Origin: Arthrobacter sp. MN05-02
GTDB taxonomy: Bacteria; Actinomycetota; Actinomycetes; Actinomycetales; Micrococcaceae
Direction of reading: 5' to 3'
DNA: 64,000 nt
Assembly: GCA_004001285.1 (NCBI GenBank)
Contig: AP018697.1
Location: 1,860,001 to 1,924,000 of the forward strand
The number at the start of each line of letters is the position of its first letter. Within the stretch, counting starts at the first letter, position 1. Below, piece after piece: positions 24,668 to 34,628 of the stretch. The translations under genes were made by a program, and so were the position numbers. The notes beneath the pieces were generated by a model. The model saw only the letters and a program-made list of their open reading frames with translations, was not told the origin of the DNA and searched no databases.

Positions 24668-27168
24668 TCACGCCGGGACGATGTTGACCAGTTTGGGTGC
24701 CCGCACGATGACCGTGCGGATGTCGCGACCGTCCAGCACGCGCTGGATCTGCTCGCTGGCCAGCGCCAGCTCGCGCAGCTCGTCCTCGGCGATGTCCGGG
24801 GACACCGTCAGGCGGTCCCGCACCTTGCCCTGCACCTGGACGACGGCGACGACGCTCTCCTGGGTCAGCAGGCCCGGATCCACCGTGGGCCAACCCGCCG
24901 TGGCGACGGTCGCCTCGTGTCCGAGGCGGCTCCACAGGTCCTCGGCCGTGTAGGGCGCGAAGAGGCTGAGCAGGATCGCGACGGCTTCGGAGGCCTCGCG
25001 CACGGCCGGGTCGGCGCCGCCGGCGCCGGAGTCGATCGCCTTCCGCGTCGCATTGACGAGCTCCATGAGCTTCGCGATGACGACGTTGAACTTGTTGGCC
25101 TCCATGAGCTCCGCGGACTCCGCCACGGTGCGGTGCGTCACCGAGCGCAGTGCCCGGTCGCCCGTCGACGGATCGGTTCCGACTCCGCTGGTCACGTCGC
25201 CACCGAGCCGCCAGGCGCGCGCCAGGAACTTCGCCGAGCCCGACGGCGAGACGTCCGCCCAGTCGACGTCGTCCTCCGGCGGCGACGCGAACACCATGGT
25301 GAGGCGCACGGCGTCGACGCCGAAGCGGTCCAGCTGCTCGCCGAGGTCCACACCGTTGCCGAGGGACTTGCTCATGGCCTTGCCGCCGTTGAGCACCTGG
25401 CCCTGGTTCAGCAGCGCACTGAAGGGCTCGGTGAAGCCGACCATGCCGAGATCGAACAGCACCTTGGTGAAGAACCTGCTGTACAGCAGGTGCAGGATCG
25501 CGTGCTCGACGCCGCCGACGTACTGGCCGACGGGCAGCCAGCGGTTCACGGCCTCGGTGTCGAACGGCGCGCTGTCCAGCTGCGGGTCCACGAAGCGCAG
25601 GTAGTACCACGACGAGTCGACGAAGGTGTCCATGGTGTCGGTGTCACGCCTCGCGGCGCCGCCGCAGTCGGGGCAGGGCACGTTCACCCACTCCTCGACG
25701 GCGGCCAGCGGCGACGTGCCCTTGGGCGCCAGCGCCTCGCCGCGCAGTCCCTCGGGCAGGGTGACCGGCAGCTGGTCGTCCGGAACCGGTACCTCACCGC
25801 AGGACGGGCAGTGGATGATCGGGATCGGCGTCCCCCAGAAGCGCTGCCGGGAGAGCAGCCAGTCCCGCAGGCGGTAGTTGATGGTGTGCTCACCGGTTCC
25901 CTGCGCCTCGACGAGCTCGACAGCCCGGCGGATGGCGGTCGCCTTGTCCAGCCCGGTCAGCTCGCCGGAGTTCACGAGCGTTCCTTCGCCCGTCGTGGCG
26001 ATGCCGGTCAGCCCGGCGTCCTGCGCACCGGTGTCGACGACGGTGCGGACCGGCAGGTCGAACGCCCGTGCGAAGTCGAGGTCGCGCTGGTCGTGCGCGG
26101 GGACGGCCATGATGGCTCCGGTGCCGTAGTCCGCCAGCACGTAGTCGGCGGCCCACACGGGCAGCTTCTCCCCGTTCAGCGGGTTCACGGCGTAACGGCC
26201 GGTGAAGACGCCGGTCTTCTCGCGTTCCGTGGCCTGCCGCTCGATCTCCGACAGTCCCTTGACCTGTTCCCGGTACTGCTCCAGGGCCGCGCGCCGGTCC
26301 GGCGTGATCAGGTCCAGCGCCAGGTCCGCGTCGGCGGCGACGACGAAGAACGTCGCCCCGTAAAGCGTGTCGGGCCGTGTGGTGAAGACGGTGACGTCCC
26401 GCTCCGGCAGGTCGCCGTCGGCCTCGATCCGGAAGTGCACGTGCGCGCCTTCGGAGCGGCCGATCCAGTTGCGCTGCATGGCGAGCACCCGCTCGGGCCA
26501 GTGGCCCTTGAGCTGCTCCATGTCGTCCAGCAGGCGGTCGGCGTAGTCGGTGATCTTGAAGTACCACTGGTTCAGGTTCTTCTTCGTGACCATCGTCCCG
26601 CAGCGGTCGCAGGCCCCGTTGATGACCTGCTCGTTCGCCAGCACGGTCTGGTCCTTCGGGCACCAGTTGACGGGCGAGTTCCGGCGGTACGCGAGGCCCT
26701 TCCGGAAGAACCGGACGAAGAGCCACTGCGTCCAGCGGTAGTACTCGGGGTCCGAGGTGTGCAGCCGCCGGCTCCAGTCCGCGCTGATGGCGTACCGCTT
26801 GAACGAGTGCGCCTGCGTCTCGATGTTCGCGTAGGTCCATTCGGCCGGATGCGCGTTGCGCTTGATCGCGGCGTTCTCGGCGGGCAGGCCGAACGAGTCC
26901 CAGCCGATCGGATGCAGGACGTCGAAGCCCTTCTGGCGGTAGAAGCGCGCGCCGCGACGTCGCCCATGGCGAATGCTTCGGCGTGGCCCATGTGGAGGTC
27001 GCCGGAGGGGTACGGGAACATGTCGAGCACGTAGCGCCGCTCGCGCGTGCCGTCGTCGGCGGGCGCGAACGCCTGCAGCCGCTCCCAGACCGCCGGCCAC
27101 TTCGCCTCGATGGCGGAGAAGTCGTAGGTGTTCTCGTCCGGCTGAGCGCCCTCGGGGTTGATGCTCAC
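24668..27168 (-). pseudogene. leuS: Leucyl-tRNA synthetase, frame interrupted
   Basis: Class I synthetase charging tRNA-Leu; essential. GTG 27168 ([19 protein letters not shown]) starts the protein. The HIGH motif is LHMGHAEAF and KMSKS is KAMSKS near the C-terminal third; the CP1 editing domain lies between. The frame breaks at a (GC)4 tract (26946-26953): AMGDVAAR continues as [18 protein letters not shown] only after deleting one GC unit, giving 832 residues, the normal actinobacterial length. As the cell could not lose this gene, the break is almost surely a sequence error. A leucine-rich leader peptide and attenuator precede it. Confidence 0.93.
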
Positions 27169-27249
27169 TGTGTGTTGACCTGTCCTGTCGGTGGAACGTC
27201 GTCCTGCTCTGGTACTGCTCGTCCGCGGGAACCCGCGCCTGCCTGCGGT

Positions 27250-27263
27250 GTCCGGCGCCGGAC
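27250..27263. repeat. 14-nt perfect palindrome in the leuS leader
   Basis: GTCCGGCGCCGGAC, just past the attenuator's U-tract, about 80 nt before the leuS start. It may be a small RNA hairpin; no known operator matches it. Confidence 0.35.
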
Positions 27264-27267
27264 ACAC

Positions 27268-27293
27268 AAAAGCCCCTCACATCCAGGAGGGGC
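27268..27293 (-). terminator. Intrinsic terminator in the leuS leader (attenuator)
   Basis: In the leuS mRNA sense: stem GCCCCTC / GAGGGGC, loop CTGGATGT, then UUUU. It lies between the leader peptide and leuS, so it must be conditionally read through. Its loop contains TGGATG, the exact complement of the loop of the hairpin just upstream. Confidence 0.75.
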
Positions 27294-27294
27294 C

Positions 27295-27318
27295 GCCGCA
27301 CGGTGGATGCCGTGCGGC
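27295..27318 (-). promoter_or_regulatory. Leader hairpin at the stop codon of the leuS leader peptide
   Basis: 9-bp stem GCCGCACGG / CCGTGCGGC with loop CATCCA, beginning at the last base of the leader peptide's TAG. A ribosome held at the leucine codons or the stop would alter its folding. The loop can pair over 6 nt with the terminator loop downstream. Confidence 0.65.
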
Positions 27319-27344
27319 TAGGTAAGGAGGAGGGCTCGGGGCAT
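27318..27344 (-). CDS. leuS leader peptide MPRALLLT
   Basis: An 8-codon ORF, ATG to TAG, with three consecutive leucine codons (CTC CTC CTT). It starts exactly 6 nt after a TAAAGT -10 box, so it should be the first codon of the transcript. Two hairpins follow directly, the second a U-tailed terminator. This is the classic layout of ribosome-mediated attenuation, here upstream of leucyl-tRNA synthetase: low charged tRNA-Leu would stall the ribosome and favour leuS expression. Translation and function are inferred from layout. Confidence 0.7.
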   Translation of the reverse strand: MPRALLLT

Positions 27345-27350
27345 GCGTTC

Positions 27351-27356
27351 ACTTTA
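27351..27356 (-). promoter_or_regulatory. -10 box of the leuS leader transcript
   Basis: Leftward TAAAGT preceded by TGC, 6 nt before the leader-peptide ATG. Same layout as the leuA leader (769-774). No clear -35. Confidence 0.5.
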
Positions 27357-27395
27357 GCAGTGCGAGCCGTACCGACGGATGCGCCGCGTGGAACG

Positions 27396-27434
27396 GGGCG
27401 CGCCCGGTCCGTCTGCTGCGGACCGGGCGCGCCC
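27396..27434. terminator. glpK terminator
   Basis: Perfect 15-bp stem (GGGCGCGCCCGGTCC and its complement) with a 9-nt loop, 22 nt past the glpK stop. No U-tract. It isolates the glp genes from the leuS promoter. Confidence 0.7.
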
Positions 27435-27455
27435 TGTTCGGTGGAGGGGTCGGCG

Positions 27456-28973
<1,518 letters not shown>

Positions 28974-29042
28974 GTCTTACTCCTTCATTGGATGGACGTC
29001 TTCGAGCGGCGGCTTCGCACAGCCGCCCGGTCGTGCTGGAGC

Positions 29043-29789
29043 CTAGGCGGCAGGTGCGGGGAACGAGATGATCTGGACCAGGATGCCGGCGAGGACGCCG
29101 CCGACGATCGGGCCCACGATCGGCACCCAGGCGTAACCCCAGTCGCTGCTGCCCTTGCCCTTGATCGGCAGGATGGCGTGGGCGATACGGGGTCCCAGGT
29201 CGCGGTTCGCGTTGATGGCGTAGCCGGTCGGCCCGCCGAGCGAGGCGCCGATGCCGACGACGAGCAGGGCGACCGCGAGGGGGCCGAGGCCCGTCGAGGT
29301 GGGGCCGAAGGACAGGATGACGAACACGAGCACGAAGGTGCCGATGATCTCGGTCACGAGGTTCCAGCCGTAGGAGCGGATGGCGGGCCCGGTGGAGAAG
29401 ACCCCCAGCTTGTTGGCGGGATCCGGCTCCTCGTCGAAGTGCTGCTTGTAGGAGAGCCAGCACAGGACGGCACCGAGGATCGAACCGATCATCTGCGCCG
29501 CCAGGTAGGCCATCGCGTTGACGAAGTTCTTGTCCACCCCCGGAGCGAATTCGGCGGTGTCGCCATTGACCCACAGACCGACCGTGACCGCGAAGTTGAG
29601 GTGGGCGCCCGACAGGGCTGCCACGTAGACGCCGGCGAAGACGGCGAGGCCCCAGCCGAAGTTGACCATGAGGAAGCCGCCGTTGTTGCCCTTGGTCCTG
29701 GCGAGCGCGACATTCGCGACCACACCCGTACCGAGCAACAGCAGCAGCATCGTGCCGAACATTTCGGCGACAAACACTTCCAGAGACAT
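29043..29789 (-). CDS. glpF: MIP-family glycerol/aquaporin channel with altered NPA motifs
   Basis: 248-residue channel with six transmembrane segments and two half-helices, placed between glycerol kinase and glycerol-3-phosphate dehydrogenase genes, hence glycerol uptake. Both pore signatures depart from NPA: the first is GAHLNFAVTVG (NFA, about residue 65-67), the second INANRDLGPR (NAN, about 193-195), while the selectivity-filter Arg after the second is kept. ATG 29789 has GGAG 6 nt upstream; ATG 29792 is directly adjacent but too close to the Shine-Dalgarno sequence. Hairpins at 29819-29847 lie upstream. Confidence 0.9.
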   Translation of the reverse strand: MSLEVFVAEMFGTMLLLLLGTGVVANVALARTKGNNGGFLMVNFGWGLAVFAGVYVAALSGAHLNFAVTVGLWVNGDTAEFAPGVDKNFVNAMAYLAAQMIGSILGAVLCWLSYKQHFDEEPDPANKLGVFSTGPAIRSYGWNLVTEIIGTFVLVFVILSFGPTSTGLGPLAVALLVVGIGASLGGPTGYAINANRDLGPRIAHAILPIKGKGSSDWGYAWVPIVGPIVGGVLAGILVQIISFPAPAA

Positions 29790-29818
29790 CATTGACTCCT
29801 CTATCTATTCATTTATTG

Positions 29819-29847
29819 ACGCGTGCCGCCGCCTCGACGGCACGCGT
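29819..29847. terminator. Hairpin between glpD and glpF
   Basis: 10-bp perfect stem ACGCGTGCCG / CGGCACGCGT, 9-nt loop, just upstream of the AT-rich leader of glpF. It could lower readthrough from glpD, or protect the glpF mRNA 5' end. Confidence 0.45.
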
Positions 29848-29883
29848 TGATCCCCCCCGGCAGCCACTGCCGTTGGCACTGCT

Positions 29884-29902
29884 CCGCTGTCTCGGACAGC
29901 GG
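29884..29902. terminator. Hairpin after glpD
   Basis: 8-bp stem CCGCTGTC / GACAGCGG with a 3-nt loop, 25 nt past the glpD stop. No U-tract. Confidence 0.45.
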
Positions 29903-29926
29903 TTCGACCCGTCGCGGCGGGAGCCG

Positions 29927-31675
29927 CTACGCGGTCAGGCTCTTGACCTGCACCCGGTGGGCATCGGCGAGGACCTTCTCGGCGAGCTCGATCTCCGCTG
30001 CGGATTCCGCTACGGTCCAGCCCAGCAACGGGGCCAGGGTCTCGGCAAGCTCTGCGAGCAGCTCCTCGGAGACGAGTCCCCGGAAGGCAAGCGATGTACG
30101 GCGAATCAGGACGTCGATCAGGTGGCCGATCTGCTCGTGCTCCACCATGTAGGCGAGCTCTCGCGTACTCAGTTCCTGCGTGGAATTAAACAGCCTGTCG
30201 GGGCCTTCCGCGAGGTATTCGAGGACGTCTTTCGCCCGGGTCCCGTAACGGGTCAGCAGGACCTGTACGCGGGCCTCGTCGTAGCCCGGACGGACGGCCG
30301 CCCTGATCCAGGCCCGCTCGGCCGCCTCGTCCGTCGGGAAGTCCTTGCCTCCGCCGATCGCGACACCTGCGGTCGACGTCCTGCGCTCGGCCCCGAGGGC
30401 GGCCAGGGTGTCGTCGGTCAGGTGCTCCGACAGTGCGCGGAACGTGGTCCACTTGCCGCCCACGAGGCTCAGGGTGGTGACGGACCGGCCGCCGAGCGTC
30501 TCCTCGCGCTTCTCGATGCGGTAGTCGCGGGACACGAAGCCAGGCTGCGTCTCGTCGTGGCGGGGCAGGGGCCGGACCCCGGAGAAGCTGTACACGATGT
30601 GGTCCTGCGTCACCTCGATGTCCGGGAAGACGTGTCCGATCAGTTCGAAGAAGTAGTCGATCTCCTCGTCCGTGCACACGGCCTGCTCGGTGACGTCGAC
30701 GTCGATATCGGTGGTGCCGACGAGGACGCGGTCGCCCATGGGGTAGATCAGCACGATCCGGCCGTCGACGTGCTCGAAGAAGATCTCCGTGCCGTTGCAG
30801 GCGCGGAGCAGTTCCGGGTGGTCCAGCACGATGTGCGATCCCTTGGTGCCGCCCATGAACCGGGTCTCCGCGCCGAGCACGGCGTTGGTGCCGTCCGTCC
30901 AGGCGCCGGTGGCGTTCACGACGACGTCGGCCTGGAAGGGGAAGGTCTCGCCGGTGAGCTCGTCGCGCAGGAGGACGCCGTCCTCGGTGTTGCCGATGGC
31001 GCTGACGTAGTTCGCGGCGCGGGCGGCCGGGTTGGCGACGTGCCCGTCGCGCAGCACGTCCAGGGTCAGGCGTTCCGGATTGTGGACCGACGCGTCGAAG
31101 TAGGTCGCCGCGTACTTGATGTCCTTGCGCAGATCGGGCATGGCGGCGAGCGCCTTCTTGCGGCCGACGAAGGAGTGGCGGGGGACGTTGCCGCCGTCGC
31201 GGGAGAAGAAGTCGTACATGGTGAGGCCGGCCTTGATGAGGACGGCGCCGCGCTCCACCTGCTTGCCCTGGCGGTGGGTCAGGAAGCGCATGGGAGCCGA
31301 GAGGATGCCGGAGAACGTGGTGTAGATCGGGATCGTGGTCTGCAGCGGCTTCACGTAGTGCGGTGCGATCCGCATCAGTGCGTTGCGCTCGATCACGGAT
31401 TCGCGGACGAGGCGGAACTCGCCGTTCTCCAGGTAGCGGATGCCGCCGTGGATCATGTGCGAGGACGCACCCGATGCACCCTGGCAGTAGTCGCCGCGCT
31501 CCACCAGTGCGACGTCGATGCCCTGCAGTGCGAGGTCGCGGAAGGTCCCGACCCCGTTGATGCCGCCGCCGATGATGAGCACGGAGGCCCGGGGGTTGTC
31601 CCTGAGCTCCTGCACCGCGGTGCGGGTAGAAGTTGTGGTGCCTTCACCGTCGGTCCGGCCGGCTGGAATGCTCAA
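29927..31675 (-). CDS. glpD: Glycerol-3-phosphate dehydrogenase (FAD-dependent)
   Basis: 582-residue membrane-associated flavoenzyme oxidising glycerol-3-phosphate to dihydroxyacetone phosphate and passing electrons to quinone. N-terminal FAD-binding Rossmann motif VLIIGGGINGVGTFRDLA, then SGASSHMIHGGIRYLE, and the C-terminal GlpD domain (GGKWTTFRALSEHL). I chose TTG 31675 because GGAG lies 7 nt upstream; a GTG at 31717 would add 14 residues. It is divergent from a SorC-type regulator, with a short inverted repeat in the gap. Confidence 0.92.
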   Translation of the reverse strand: MSIPAGRTDGEGTTTSTRTAVQELRDNPRASVLIIGGGINGVGTFRDLALQGIDVALVERGDYCQGASGASSHMIHGGIRYLENGEFRLVRESVIERNALMRIAPHYVKPLQTTIPIYTTFSGILSAPMRFLTHRQGKQVERGAVLIKAGLTMYDFFSRDGGNVPRHSFVGRKKALAAMPDLRKDIKYAATYFDASVHNPERLTLDVLRDGHVANPAARAANYVSAIGNTEDGVLLRDELTGETFPFQADVVVNATGAWTDGTNAVLGAETRFMGGTKGSHIVLDHPELLRACNGTEIFFEHVDGRIVLIYPMGDRVLVGTTDIDVDVTEQAVCTDEEIDYFFELIGHVFPDIEVTQDHIVYSFSGVRPLPRHDETQPGFVSRDYRIEKREETLGGRSVTTLSLVGGKWTTFRALSEHLTDDTLAALGAERRTSTAGVAIGGGKDFPTDEAAERAWIRAAVRPGYDEARVQVLLTRYGTRAKDVLEYLAEGPDRLFNSTQELSTRELAYMVEHEQIGHLIDVLIRRTSLAFRGLVSEELLAELAETLAPLLGWTVAESAAEIELAEKVLADAHRVQVKSLTA

Positions 31676-31757
31676 GGGACTACTCCGTAACCTCGATGTT
31701 CGAAATGGGTACTGCACTGTCCATTCTTCGAGCGCTGGAAATAACAGTCAACCGGAT

Positions 31758-31771
31758 TGCACAAACGTGCA
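31758..31771. promoter_or_regulatory. Candidate operator between glpD and its regulator
   Basis: Inverted repeat TGCAC-AAAC-GTGCA in the 117-nt divergent gap, 21 nt before the regulator's ATG. Probably bound by the adjacent SorC-type regulator; inferred from position. Confidence 0.45.
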
Positions 31772-31792
31772 GGAGCGGTCCAGACTGGCGGC

Positions 31793-32794
31793 ATGACGAC
31801 GACGAGTGGTACTTCCGCACGGGACCCCGGCGCCCCCGACCAGTTCCAGGGCAATCGGTCGCGGGACGCCCTGCGTGCCGCCCAGATGTACTACCTGCAG
31901 GACCTCACCATGAACGCGATCGCCCGCGAACTGCGCACGTCACGATCCACCGTCTCCCGCCTGCTGTCCATGGCACGGGAGACCGGGCTGGTGCAGATCC
32001 AGGTCAACAACCCGTCCGAGCGGGCCCCTGCCCTGGAGCAGCAGATCCGCCGCAGGTTCGGCGTCGAGGCGCACGTGGTGCCCGTCGCGGACTCGGGGAA
32101 CGACTCGGAGGTGCTCGACCGCGTGGCCATCCAGGCCGCCCGTACCATCGGGCCGCTCGTGGATTCGAACGCGATCATCGGCGTGGCCTGGGGGTCCACC
32201 CTGAGCGCCGTCAGCCACCACCTGACCCGCAAGCAGACCCACGACAGCGCGATCGTGCAGCTGAACGGGGCCGGCAACACCCAGACCACGGGCATCACCT
32301 ACGCGAGCGAGATCCTGCGCCGCTTCGGGCAGGCCTACGGCGCACGCGTGGAGCAGTTCCCCGTCCCCGCGTTCTTCGACCATGCGGCCACCAAGACGGC
32401 GATGTGGGAGGAGCGCAGCGTGCGCCGCATCCTCGACCTGCAGCGTCGCATGACCATGGCGATCTTCGGCGTCGGCTCCATCGGCGCAGGCATCCCGAGC
32501 CATGTCTACAGCGGCGGCTACCTCGACCGCGAGGACCTCGAGACCCTGGAGACCGACAGGGTGGTCGGCGACGTGGCCACGATGTTCTTCCGTGCGGACG
32601 GCACGCACCGCGACATCCTGCTCAACACGCGCAGCACCGGTCCCAACCTCGACGACCTGCGGGCGGTGCAGCGCCGCATCTGCGTCGTGTCGGGCGAATC
32701 GAAGATCGACGGTCTCCGGGGGGCACTCGCCGCCGGACTCGCGACCGATCTGATCCTGGACGAGGGTTGCGCCCGGCGCCTCGTCCACGCATGA
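31793..32794 (+). CDS. SorC/DeoR-type sugar-binding transcriptional regulator
   Basis: 333 residues: an N-terminal helix-turn-helix (YYLQDLTMNAIARELRTSRSTVSRLL, about 34-60) and a C-terminal effector domain with a NagB/RpiA-like fold (SNAIIGVAWGSTLSAVSHHL, IFGVGSIGAGIP). Members sense phosphorylated sugars. Divergent from glpD, so it likely controls glpD-glpF-glpK, with a three-carbon phosphate as effector; this is inference. ATG 31793 is chosen; CAGACT lies 6 nt upstream, close to the leaderless layout seen elsewhere, and the AGGAG further up is too distant to act. Confidence 0.88.
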   Translation: MTTTSGTSARDPGAPDQFQGNRSRDALRAAQMYYLQDLTMNAIARELRTSRSTVSRLLSMARETGLVQIQVNNPSERAPALEQQIRRRFGVEAHVVPVADSGNDSEVLDRVAIQAARTIGPLVDSNAIIGVAWGSTLSAVSHHLTRKQTHDSAIVQLNGAGNTQTTGITYASEILRRFGQAYGARVEQFPVPAFFDHAATKTAMWEERSVRRILDLQRRMTMAIFGVGSIGAGIPSHVYSGGYLDREDLETLETDRVVGDVATMFFRADGTHRDILLNTRSTGPNLDDLRAVQRRICVVSGESKIDGLRGALAAGLATDLILDEGCARRLVHA

Positions 32795-32815
32795 GGGTCG
32801 GGAGCCCGTCCGGAG

Positions 32816-33823
32816 CTACACCGTGAGGACCAGCTTGCCCCGTACGGCACCCGACGCGAGGCGCTCGAGGGCCTCGGCCGCGCGCGCCAGCGGGAGGACC
32901 CGGTCGATGCTCGGCACGACGGATCCGCTCCCGATCAGGTCCACGAGCCGCTCGAGGTCGCCTGCCCGCACCCGAGCGAACATCATCGCCAGGCGCTGGC
33001 GGACGAACGGGGACAGCGCGACGGCGCCGAGCTGGCGGTTCAGCCCGCCGGTCAGGTTCCCGCCGCCCTCGCCACCGACGATCACAGCGGTGCCGTCGCC
33101 CGCCAGGGCACGGCGCAGGCGGGCCACCGACGGGCTGCCGCCGATGTCGACCACGAGATCGAACGCCGTCCTGCCGTCGGCGAAGTCCCGCTCGGCGTAG
33201 TCGAGAACGCAATGGGCGCCCAGCGAGCGCACGTACCCCGCCTTCGCGCCGCTGCAGACGGCGGTGACCTGCGCTCCTGCCGCCCGGGCGAGTTGCACGG
33301 CGAAACTGCCGACACCACCCGATGCCCCGAGGATCGCCACCTGCTGCCCCTCGCGTACCCTCCCGACGTCGTGCAGCGCCCGCAGCGCCGTGACACCCGA
33401 GACGGGTACGGCGGCTGCCTCGGCGAAGGACAGGGGCGCGGGCTTGCGGACGAGGGCTCCCTCCGCCGCCGTCGCGAATTCCGCGAACGTCCCGCGTCCG
33501 ACGCCGAACACCTCGTCGCCGACGGCGAAGCGTGACACCTGCCCGCCGACCGCGACGACCACGCCCGCGACATCCATGCCGAGGACGGGATGCCTCGGGC
33601 CGCGGAGTCCGAAGGCGAGCCTTCCCAGGTACGGCAGGCCGGTCATCATGTGCCAGGCGCCCCGGTCCACCCCCGCGGCCCGTACCCGAACCAGCACTTC
33701 CCCCGGCCCGACCGCGGGCACCGGCACGTCCCGCAGCCCGAGCACGCCCGGGCCGCCATAGGCGGAATGGACGACCGCCCTCATGGTCCCGCTGGTCGTC
33801 GTGCCGCCGATCGATTCCTGCAT
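32816..33823 (-). CDS. NADPH:quinone reductase-like MDR family protein
   Basis: 335-residue medium-chain dehydrogenase/reductase. N-terminal GroES-like domain, then the nucleotide-binding fold with GASGGVGSFAVQLARA. The structural zinc cysteines of alcohol dehydrogenases are not evident, consistent with zinc-free quinone-oxidoreductase relatives. ATG 33823 follows GGGGAGG at good spacing; an internal Met at 33784 is the usual family start. Divergent from a TetR regulator across a perfect palindrome, so it is probably that regulator's target and may reduce a quinone or enone toxicant. Confidence 0.88.
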   Translation of the reverse strand: MQESIGGTTTSGTMRAVVHSAYGGPGVLGLRDVPVPAVGPGEVLVRVRAAGVDRGAWHMMTGLPYLGRLAFGLRGPRHPVLGMDVAGVVVAVGGQVSRFAVGDEVFGVGRGTFAEFATAAEGALVRKPAPLSFAEAAAVPVSGVTALRALHDVGRVREGQQVAILGASGGVGSFAVQLARAAGAQVTAVCSGAKAGYVRSLGAHCVLDYAERDFADGRTAFDLVVDIGGSPSVARLRRALAGDGTAVIVGGEGGGNLTGGLNRQLGAVALSPFVRQRLAMMFARVRAGDLERLVDLIGSGSVVPSIDRVLPLARAAEALERLASGAVRGKLVLTV

Positions 33824-33873
33824 GGTCGCCTCCCCGGCGTCCGCCCTGCGCGGTCCCGCCTGCGAGCACCGTA

Positions 33874-33888
33874 TCGTACACTGTACGA
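33874..33888. promoter_or_regulatory. TetR-type operator palindrome
   Basis: TCGTACA-C-TGTACGA, perfect 7-nt arms around one base, midway between the divergent oxidoreductase and TetR genes. It overlaps a TACACT hexamer that could be the tetR -10 box. Typical size and symmetry for a TetR-family site controlling both genes. Confidence 0.7.
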
Positions 33889-33910
33889 AAAGACGAGGGG
33901 CAGGAGCGGC

Positions 33911-34588
33911 ATGGGTGCACGGACAGGAGCGGGCGACCGGGCGCCGCTGTCGCGCGAGCGGGTGCTGCAGTGCGCGCTCGCCCTGGCGGACCGGGACGGC
34001 ATCGCCGGCCTGACCATCCGCACACTCGCACAGGAACTCGGCAGCAGACCGATGAGCCTCTACTACCACGTCGCCAACAAGGAGCAGATCCTGGACGGCA
34101 TCGTGGACCCCGTCTTCGCGGAGGTCCACCTGCCGGTGATCGGCAACCCGTGGCGCGAGGAGATGCTCACCCGCGCGCGCTCGATGCGGGAGGTACTGCG
34201 CCGCCATCCCTGGGCCGTGGGGCTGCTCGAATCGCGGACCAGCCCGGGGCCGGCGACGCTGCGGCACCACGACGCGACCCTGGGCACGCTGCGAAGGGGC
34301 GGATTCACGCTCCAAGCCACCGCCCACGCCTACGCGCTGCTCGACAGCTACCTCTACGGTTTCGCCCTGCAGGAGGCCGCCCTGCCGCTCAGCGGTGCCG
34401 AGTCCGTCCCCGACGTGGCGGCACCGATCATGGAACAGTTCGCGGGCGGCCAGTACCCCTGGATGATGGAGATCGCCACCGGGATCGTGCTGCAGCCCGG
34501 CTACGACTTCGGGGACGAGTTCGACCACGGCCTGGGACTGATCCTCGAGGCCATCGACCCCCGCCGGACGACGCGCAGGACCGGGTGA
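33911..34588 (+). CDS. TetR/AcrR family transcriptional regulator
   Basis: 225 residues: N-terminal TetR helix-turn-helix (LTIRTLAQELGSRPMSLYYHVANKEQIL, about 34-62) and a C-terminal ligand-binding domain of the TetR_C type (TAHAYALLDSYLYGFALQEA). ATG 33911 has AGGAG 5 nt before it. It most likely represses itself and the divergent oxidoreductase gene through the palindrome at 33874-33888. Ligand unknown. Confidence 0.9.
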   Translation: MGARTGAGDRAPLSRERVLQCALALADRDGIAGLTIRTLAQELGSRPMSLYYHVANKEQILDGIVDPVFAEVHLPVIGNPWREEMLTRARSMREVLRRHPWAVGLLESRTSPGPATLRHHDATLGTLRRGGFTLQATAHAYALLDSYLYGFALQEAALPLSGAESVPDVAAPIMEQFAGGQYPWMMEIATGIVLQPGYDFGDEFDHGLGLILEAIDPRRTTRRTG

Positions 34589-34616
34589 GGCGGCGCCGGC
34601 CACAGGGCGACCTCGG

Positions 34617-34622
34617 TAGAGT
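34617..34622 (+). promoter_or_regulatory. -10 box of the aldo/keto reductase cluster
   Basis: TAGAGT exactly 6 nt before ATG 34629, without a Shine-Dalgarno sequence. Predicts a leaderless transcript for the three-gene cluster. Confidence 0.5.
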
Positions 34623-34628
34623 TCCCCC

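Noticed and set aside
27169..27455. T-box riboswitch before leuS
   Set aside because: No T-box antiterminator sequence (UGGNACCGCG-like) is present; the leader-peptide attenuator explains the terminator.
29895..29912. GGTTCGACCC resembling a tRNA T-loop
   Set aside because: The flanks do not form T-arm, anticodon or acceptor stems; it lies just after glpD beside a simple hairpin.
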